A stretch of 64,000 nt of DNA, from the NCBI GenBank assembly GCA_932294295.1, contig OW028576.1, forward strand, positions 43,564,247 to 43,628,246. Reading direction: 5' to 3'. A program made the translations under genes and the position numbers. Position 1 is the first letter of the stretch, and every line of letters starts with the position of its first letter. Positions 57,148 through 64,000 of this stretch are shown in pieces. The notes under the pieces are model-generated. The model saw nothing but the letters and a program-made list of their open reading frames with translations. It was not told the DNA's origin and ran no database searches. The stretch is from Alitta virens. Lineage: Eukaryota; Annelida; Polychaeta; Phyllodocida; Nereididae.

Positions 57148-57752
57148 ACCACAATAGAAACAAACATTTTACTTTATGACACAATGGAAATAAACATTTT
57201 CCTTTATCACACAATGGAATTGAACATTTTCCTTTGAAACACAATGAAAATAAACATTTTCCTTTATGACGCAATGGAAATAAACATTTTTCTTCGTCAC
57301 AGAATGGAAATAAACATTTTCCTTTGTTACACAATGGTAATAAACATTTTCCTTTATGACACAATGGAAACAAACATTTTTCTCTGTTACACAATGGAAA
57401 TAAACATTTTTCTCTGTTACACAATGGAAATAAACATTTTCCTTTGTTACACAATGGAAATAAACATTTTCCTTTATGACACAATGGAAATAAACATTTT
57501 TCTGTTACACAATGGAAATAAACATTTTCCTTTGTTACACAATGAAAATAAACATTTTCCTTTATGACACAATGGAAATAAACATTTTCCTTTATGACAC
57601 AATGGAAATAAACATTTCTGTTACACAATGGAAATAAACATTTTCCTTTGTTACACAATGGAAATAACATTTTCCTTTATGACACAGTGGAAATAAACAT
57701 TTTTCTCTGTTACACAATGGAAATAAACATTTTCCTTTATGACACAATCCGA
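57148..57752. repeat. 30-bp minisatellite in the intron of gene 3
   Basis: About 20 tandem copies of a 30-nt unit (ACAATGGAAATAAACATTTT plus CCTTTATGAC or a TCTGTTAC variant), with some 27-nt units. Because 30 is a multiple of three, long frames are open on both strands. They are not genes. Confidence 0.95.
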
Positions 57753-57757
57753 AACAT

Positions 57758-57878
57758 CCCAGATAGCATTCCAAATCATTTCAACATCGTCACAATATCG
57801 GCTTTGTTAATACGATGCTGTTGTAACGACAGTGGCCTACTTGGAAACGATGCTGGGCCAATTTAGAATGCTATCTGG
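57758..57878. mobile_element. 121-bp hairpin MITE
   Basis: Ends CCCAGATAGCATTCC and GAATGCTATCTGG are inverted repeats, and the interior is also partly palindromic around TAATACGATGCTGTTG. The same end sequence appears at 54929-54943. Confidence 0.7.
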
Positions 57879-57916
57879 CATATCAAATTAATTAAATCAA
57901 ATCTAAATCAAATCAC

Positions 57917-58241
57917 CTTGTCTTGCCATCCAAATACCATCTTGAATTGATGTTAATCCAGACAAACTAGTTATTCTTTGACTGTAGCAAGCAGCACAGT
58001 GTGTCGTATTGTACCCAACTAAGAATGCATCTTGGTCATTAAGCCTTGTCAGACACATGGCGTTGCTTTGGTCCTCCGCTGATGTGGACACATTACAAGG
58101 AACTGCTTTTCTAAGGACAGATTTCGATACACTTCGATAAATGGAAACAGTGACATCCGAATTTGGTGAGCAATTACATGACATTTTTGTCATTAAAACG
58201 AAACCAAGCATCAAACAAAACTTCATCATAAAGAAACACAC
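57917..58241 (-). CDS. Gene 3, exon 1: signal peptide and cysteine-rich N-terminal domain
   Basis: The minus-strand frame starts at 58241 (or 58226/58223) with a hydrophobic leader (MMKFCLMLGFVLM) followed by about 85 residues with six cysteines, including PCNVSTS, AMCLTRLNDQDAF and THCAACYSQ. It ends CAA G before GTGATT in phase 1, matching the phase 1 lectin exon at 56835. The spacing C..C..HCAAC resembles PAN/apple-like modules found before C-type lectin domains in invertebrate secreted lectins, but I cannot name the domain with certainty. Product: a secreted or membrane-tethered lectin. Confidence 0.7.
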
Positions 58242-59940
58242 GTCTTTGAAGCTCGTGAACTGATTTCTAAATGATTTCTAGGAACCAAGCAGAAATAGAC
58301 ATTGGCAAACAGGAGAACCTTGCACCATGACAATCAATTACAATTAAAGGCTTTTCGTATTGCACACACTAAATGAAGCATCTCTTTATATCATCAAAAC
58401 AACAAACATTGCACCAGGGCAGCAAATGACAATTAAAAGCATTTCTTATTTGCATACACTAAGCGAAATATCCCTTAATATGATTGTAAAATGTACTAAT
58501 GGATGTCATCTCATTTATTTGCCATAAAGATTTGCTAATGGCAAAATGAAGAGTGAAATTAACAGACAAAATCATTTGGTAATGTTGTTGGCAACTTGGC
58601 ACCACAGTTTCCATTAATTGCCTCAATCACCGAATTTCTTAAACAATTATTTGGATGTGTGTATTTTGTTCCATGATAAATTATCGATGATGCGCTGTTA
58701 TTTATCTTAGTTATGAATTACCCAACAGAAGGTGGCGCTGTAAACCTAAAGGTACAAGTAGAGCTATCTATCTAGAGTTGTAAAACTAATTCCGCATTCA
58801 TGAAATTAAAGAAATTTGGATTAAAAGCTGAGTGATGTTTGCATATTTAGTATTTTAAGAAATGAGTAAATTATTAACAGCTTACCCTGATTACATAGAT
58901 TTATGAAACCGTGGAATAGACTCACAGAATGCAATTATTATTGGACAAGTTCTGGAAATAACGTTTTTCAAGCTGGTTGAAAAGTTTTATTGCAGCACAC
59001 TGTTGGCTGTTCCAGACCCAGAGTGTTTTCATCAACGTTGGATTTGTATCATGCAAAATAACAATGAGCTATACATTGTAAAACTGAACACCAGCAATGG
59101 CAACTGTTTGCACTTTTTTTATTTATTTCCACTTCCAAATAATATGATACAATATAATACAGAGAAATACAGACAAGATAAGTAAATAATATATAACACG
59201 TTTCAAAACATGTACAGATGAATTTGTTGGCTGCCAAATATGGACATGAATTTGGGTCCGCTATACTGCAATAAACCCAAAGACAATTATTACAAATTAA
59301 TATAAAGTGTGAAGGGGACTATTCAATGGCAATGGATGCCGCTGAAGAGGAGCCCATACAAACATAATATAGTGATAAATCAAATGTCTTGACTTTGTAG
59401 TGTCATAAAGTGACAGTTTTGTGACATAGCTGAATAAGATTTTTTGAAACAGTTGTTTTCAAGATTATTATTTTTGGAATTTTCTTATTCTAAATTAATC
59501 TTATGAGTGGGTTCATTACACCCTGCTGACTTATTAAGTCTCTCACAAATTCAGTAGAGTGAGAGGTTTCCGAATTGATAGGAAAAGTTCTGTTATAATT
59601 CCCTTGGTGGGGTAATTCAGTATTTCATTAATTCCATTTATTCCCACTAGGATTATATTCCATTTACTCTCACTAGGGTTATGGGTTAAGAAAAACTGCA
59701 GTATAGGCTGATACAGTTTATTTTATTTTATTTTTTAACATAAGTAAACAGTAGTGGGTTTGTGAGAGACTGAGTGGAAGTTTGCAAAGTTTGCAAATGG
59801 ATGCTATATTATGGCTGTTTATCTATATAATTTTATTTCACTTCCTTATAATATAGGAATATATACAGACATGAAAACAAATCAGAATACAAGTTAAAAA
59901 GCAATAGTTTACAGAAGAATTAAAGCAAATAGTATCAGAC
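58242..59940. other. Upstream of gene 3, no gene seen
   Basis: Presumed promoter region of the minus-strand lectin gene. No TATA element stands out and there is no recognisable exon or repeat. Confidence 0.4.
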
Positions 59941-60330
59941 TAAAGGGGCGTTCACATTATCTCGTATAAAAGCTGTGTATGACCACGTATGAAATATTTT
60001 TTAATTCTTGCTTATCCTTGGCCATACGTGATTCACACGTCCAGGGTTTTACATATACTCGCACTAATCTGTAGGATGCTCATGGTCATGCTTTACCACT
60101 CACGACCATGTGTGGAGAGGCCAAACATTTTTAAGTGTAACTTACTTAAGACACGTATGACTTACGTAACTTGCTCGGGTTTCAGTCGACGAGCATCCTA
60201 CGTACGTTCTATGTACGTACATGGCCATTAGTAGCCATACGTAGCCACTGTTCATCCGTATATACGCGCCATTCACTCGCGTCCACTCGTAGAACGCTCT
60301 GCGGAAGTCCGTCGCACGCCCGTGGTCTTT

Positions 60331-60443
60331 CATGCCCATCCTTGCCCATCCTTGCCCATCCTTGCCCATCCTTGCCCATCCTTGCCCATCCTTGCCCATC
60401 CTTGCCCATCCTTGCCCATCCTTGCCCATCCTTGCCCATCCTT
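60331..60443. repeat. 10-bp tandem repeat, 11 copies
   Basis: Eleven near-perfect copies of CTTGCCCATC, embedded in a 0.6-kb segment (about 59945-60540) that is richer in CG and ACGTA words than its surroundings and may itself be an inserted element. Confidence 0.95.
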
Positions 60444-60702
60444 AAACCATTCTACGAGCGATCTTTGAGTGATCTACAAGTGCCTACGAGTGCCTCACAA
60501 ATGCCTCACGGATGTACCACAAGAGGTCACTGAAACCATTGCAGATAAGTATTATTTGATGACATCATCTGTATTGTGATGTCATCTGTGTAACAGTAGT
60601 GTAGTGGTGTCATCTTATTGTCTTTTTATGAGCTACGGTCATGGTGTCCTTTGTAGGTGTTACTTTTTCTCCCCTTTACCCAACACTCTTTAATTTAAGG
60701 TC

Positions 60703-60830
60703 TCATGAGATCAACTTCCAGCTGGGAGGTAGCTCATGAAGAGTGCCTGGGCCATGGGTTGGACCTGGGACAGCAGAGCTGGCTGATGTGCAATTGGTGG
60801 ATGCCTTAACCATTAGGCCATCCAGCTGCA
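60703..60830 (-). mobile_element. tRNA-derived SINE fragment
   Basis: The minus strand reads GGCCTAATGGTTAAGGCATC (box A-like) and, 40 nt on, CAGGTCCAACCC (box B-like). The same head is found at 31322. Confidence 0.55.
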
Positions 60831-60894
60831 CATCTTTAATACGTATTAATATAATAAAAGAAAATAAAAAATTAATATTGGTTACATGCCTCAT

Positions 60895-61600
60895 AAAAGC
60901 GGGGAAATTACCCGTGTAAACACTTCATAATGAGAAAATTCATAGCTTTGATGTAATCAATGATAGATAAGGTACATACATGAAAATTGTGCTTGTTTTA
61001 CATGGCCCATTTATTTTGAATAATTATACTCCAAATTATATATATTTCCTTGTTAGATTGACTATGAAATGCATAGCAATGGATAGAGTGTTAACCTGAA
61101 AATCGTTACTTTTGAGACATGAAATTGATAATATTGTATGTTTTAATTTCCGTGCATGATGGTAAGGACTTCATTATTTATTATTTATTATTTAAATATA
61201 TTTTAGATAGCATGCGTCATCAGCATTTGTAAAACATATTTTGAACTTGACAAAAACCAGCCTTTTACAAAATTTAATGTTTAAATGTTTGACCTCCGTT
61301 TACATTTGAGCTTATTATTCATGCAATGTAACGAAGAGCATCGCCGATTTGCGATTTCAGAGTAATTTTACGTAAAATTAAGTTGCGATTCAAGCAACAA
61401 ACGAAACACCCACACATTTGTGTACATATTAAACTTTGAATTTTAAAAATCAGATGAAAATTGAAGGCACTGAATAACAAAATGCATTACGAACCGACAA
61501 TGCTAATGACGTTCGTTTTTGCCTTGTTTTCATCTCATTGGCTATAAAAGTGCAATTAATACTATAGGCCTAATTGAGGCCCTCACCATTCACTATTGAT
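60895..61600. other. No gene seen
   Basis: AT-rich sequence without recognisable exon or repeat. Confidence 0.4.
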
Positions 61601-61611
61601 ATGGGGGTGCT

Positions 61612-61690
61612 ATAACCTATTGGTTAAGGTGTTCACTTTCAAACCAAACGGTTGTGGGTTCCAATCCCCACCATGGCATGCAGGAACTGA
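61612..61690 (+). repeat. tRNA-like sequence, probably the head of a SINE
   Basis: CTATTGGTTAAGGTGTTCAC resembles a D-arm region and GGGTTCCAATCCCCACC is a good T-arm/B box, with a foldable stem in between. The 5' end does not pair well with the 3' end, so an intact tRNA is unlikely. Confidence 0.5.
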
Positions 61691-61950
61691 GCAGATCCTC
61701 TGTAACTCTTTGCTCCACTCCACACAGGTGTAAATGGAGCTGGCTATGTACAGAGATATCAATTGTAGAGTCATAATTCTGTGTAACGGGCAGTGTACTC
61801 ACCAGAAAGTTGAGTACCATGCTTGAGTGGGCCTGTTAAGGGTGTAATGGTTCAGTTGGCAGGGTATGTAACTGAAGACTAAACTATATCATAAATTTAC
61901 CATGGTTTACATTTCATGAAATAAATCTATGTCATGCTTGTCATTTTCAG

Positions 61951-62199
61951 TGTGCTGCAATATTCCTGTTCTATACTTCGCTGACGAATCACATGCAAAC
62001 ATTTTGAGCATGCCGGTATCTGGTGAAAGGCATAAGTATCTTTTGAATAATAGTGGACCAATAGACTGGCCATATGCAGTCGCAGTTGATCCAAGTCAGA
62101 AATACATCTTCTGGACCGATGTGTCTGACAATAAAACATTTCGAGGCATCCATAGATTTCCCCTGACGTCGAATACAACCACATCTTATGTTTTGCTGA
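61951..62199 (+). CDS. Gene 4, exon n: YWTD-type beta-propeller repeat
   Basis: 249-nt phase 1-1 exon between CATTTTCAG and GTGAGT. It starts CCNIPVLYFADES, then WPYAVAVDPSQKYIFWTDV and RGIHRFPL. [LYI][YF]WTD preceded by an AVDP-type strand is the signature of LDL-receptor class B (YWTD) repeats, which build a six-bladed extracellular propeller. The paired cysteines at the start suggest a preceding EGF-like or other disulphide-bonded module. Earlier exons were not found in the window. Confidence 0.85.
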
Positions 62200-62591
62200 G
62201 TGAGTAAAGATTGATGATGCTGCTTTATCTTAATTTAATACATCAATTTTACAAATTGTGTGTTGGTAGAAACGAAAATAGAATAAAGTGAAAGTAAAAA
62301 AAAAATTTCCACAGTACCAGGAATTGCATCACTATTGCTAGGGACTACTAGCATGAACAATTTTTTTTAATGGGCAATTGGGTATTTTTGTAGCCCCCTG
62401 TATGAGCTGAACTGAACATATAGTTAATTTAACTAAAAATGGCCAGTAGCTGTAACATGGGTGGACTCGCTCAATTTGTAGTAAATTCTGATGGATTGTA
62501 TACATTTCTTAGAGTAGCTTTGAAAATGTTACGAAAAGTACACATATGATACTGTATATTTGCAGTTGATTACATTTGTGATTACTTTCAG

Positions 62592-62760
62592 ATGTCAAGT
62601 CGTATGGCATTGCTTTTGATCACATCTCAAGTCTTTTGTATTTTACTGATTACGGTGGCAGAGACATTAAAGTTGTGAATTTTGATGAACCCCGGATGAT
62701 TAAAACATTGATAACAGGTCTTTCATCTCCAAGGGCAATAGTTGTGGACCCTGAAAGTGG
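62592..62760 (+). CDS. Gene 4, exon n+1: YWTD repeat
   Basis: 169 nt, phase 1 to phase 2. SYGIAFDHISSLLYFTDYGG is a second propeller blade (YFTDY in place of YWTD) and LSSPRAIVVDPESG is the opening strand of the next one, completed in the following exon. Donor AGTGG|GTAAGG. Confidence 0.85.
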
Positions 62761-62800
62761 GTAAGGCCCTAAATAAACTGTGGTGTAAAAAGTTTACTCA

Positions 62801-63112
62801 TACACCCTTTTCATGTGGCAGCCATGTTGGCATTTTTGCCTCATTGACCTCATTTTAATATAAATAAGCCCCTTGGGCTGGGTCCATATATTGTGATTTT
62901 CTTTTTTTTTTAGTTGTAAATATTTGATTTGGCAATAAAGATTTTCGTATCGTATCATATCATATTATGACATCATTACTCCTCCATTGTTCTTGCACTC
63001 TGTGACCTCACCCTGGCCATTGTCTACTGATGACATCACAATACTATATCTGATTCCAAAGAGAGGCCAATGAGGCAAAATGCCAACATGGCTGCCATGT
63101 GAAAAAGGTGTA
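62801..63112. mobile_element. Hairpin MITE in an intron of gene 4
   Basis: Arms of about 46 nt at 62801-62846 and 63068-63112 are imperfect inverted repeats (GGCAGCCATGTTGGCATTTT and its complement). Confidence 0.75.
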
Positions 63113-63778
63113 TTACAGCTGATTTTACAGACATGCACACTATGTCCAGAGGTCGTCATGTATATTCATGAATCCCATTGACTGAGAGACTGCTATAGCC
63201 AATGGGAACCCTGGATTCACGTGACATCTTATGGGGTTTAATGAAATCTGCTGTAAATGAGCAAGATTTCCATTCAAATATAATTTCCTAATTCAAGGTC
63301 TGTGTATGTGATGTTTTTCCAAAGCATTTGATATTACATATTTTGTCACATTAACAAACTTGATAAAATTAGGTAGACCTGGTGAGTGAAAATTTTTTAT
63401 GCTGTAAGGTAGCAGTCAACATAGGCTTCGAATCAAACATGTACATGACCAGTAATTTTGCAAAAGTTTATTTTTGCCACCTTGTTTATTTAATCTCAAA
63501 ATGTTTCAAACATTGAATTACTCCAACAATTGTTCACAATATATGACTGATAATTTATGTCATATGCTTCTAACCAATTGATTAGTTTTTCCATGACATA
63601 AATTTCCCATTCATAAGTAGCAAAAAAAAAAAAAAAAAAGGCAATAATGCTGTCCACATTTGCTTGATTCACAGTTCTAAAGGAGACACTGGATTTGCTT
63701 CCTCCCCAAAACAATTCAAAACCCATTTTACGAAAATGCAACTATTTATCTACACCTAAAATATGATGTTCCTTTCAG
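63113..63778. other. Intron of gene 4, no other feature
   Basis: Remainder of the intron, including an A19 run at 63621-63639. Confidence 0.5.
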
Positions 63779-63897
63779 TTGGATGTTCTGGTCAAGTTAT
63801 GGAAACAGGACCATTGAAAAAGCCACTATGGCAGGCACACAGAAGGAAATAATTGTGTCGAGCGGGCTTTATTCAGGTCTAGCACTGGACAAACAAG
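63779..63897 (+). CDS. Gene 4, exon n+2: YWTD repeat, GC donor
   Basis: From CCTTTCAG in phase 2 the frame gives GWMFWSSYGNRTIEKA and then SGLYSGLALDKQ, a third blade (MFWS at the YWTD position, AxLDxQ at the next). The likely exon end is CAAG|GCAAGT, the standard consensus of GC-AG introns. If that site is not used the frame stays open for 34 codons to the window edge, but that stretch has no propeller pattern. The gene continues beyond the window. Confidence 0.75.
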
Positions 63898-64000
63898 GCA
63901 AGTTGCAAATTCAAACAGGAACTGGATGTCGTTTGTATAAGACAATTGATGGTCCCTTGTGTTCAGATTCTGTGCTGTTTCAAGTCAAGGTCCCCATGCA

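Noticed and set aside
57098..57670. 190-codon minus-strand frame with repeated CLFPLC text
   Set aside because: It is the translation of the 30-bp minisatellite; the opposite strand is equally open and no start, splice or domain context supports a gene.
60142..60533. Frames on both strands reading GQGWARMGKD or LPILAHPCPS
   Set aside because: Translation of the 10-bp tandem repeat; 10 is not a multiple of three and all frames are open by composition.
61612..61690. Functional tRNA gene
   Set aside because: Good T-arm but no matching acceptor stem; best read as a SINE head.

Overview
The window is eukaryotic nuclear DNA: AT-rich, with GT-AG introns, tRNA-derived SINE-like repeats, decayed non-LTR retrotransposons, foldback/MITE-type repeats and several minisatellites. 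Immunoglobulin (Ig) receptor exons, a C-type lectin and an LDL-receptor-type YWTD protein point to a metazoan, probably a marine invertebrate. A hemichordate, amphioxus or echinoderm would fit, but nothing here fixes the species.

Region 1 (1-26 kb, + strand, gene 1, cut at the left edge) is a tandem array of Ig-domain exons in the fixed order A-B-C. A is a V-set-like domain, B and C are C2/I-like domains. The window holds B1-C1, then six A-B-C triplets (A2 to C7), 20 Ig exons in all. Every exon runs from phase 1 to phase 1, so any exon or triplet can be added or skipped without breaking frame. Three of the B-C introns (units 1, 4 and 5) carry the same 2.3-kb defective DNA transposon at the same site; units 2, 3 and 6 keep the empty site. 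Unit 7 joins a young A exon to an older, diverged B-C pair across a repeat-filled junction (23.0-24.8 kb).

Region 2 (26-36.6 kb) holds a higher-order minisatellite, dispersed repeats, a possible terminal exon for gene 1, two broken LINE copies (the second inside another minisatellite) and a weak candidate signal-peptide exon.

Region 3 (36.7-50.0 kb, + strand, gene 2) reads as a complete receptor gene of 12 coding exons and about 747 codons: short signal-peptide exon, A-B-C-A-B-C, one transmembrane exon and four cytoplasmic exons. The tail carries an ITAM-like tyrosine pair (YESI, seven residues, YEPL), a separate YEN motif and a clear stop at 49997-49999. Its two triplets are themselves a recent duplication: the introns are nearly identical while the V-like exons differ strongly at CDR-like positions. 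This suggests a diversifying immune-type or self-recognition receptor family with activating signalling.

Region 4 (50-64 kb) is mostly non-coding and repeat-rich. It contains a minus-strand secreted C-type lectin gene fragment (gene 3, 56.6-58.2 kb, lectin exon frameshifted) and, at the right edge, three exons of a plus-strand YWTD beta-propeller protein (gene 4) that runs out of the window.
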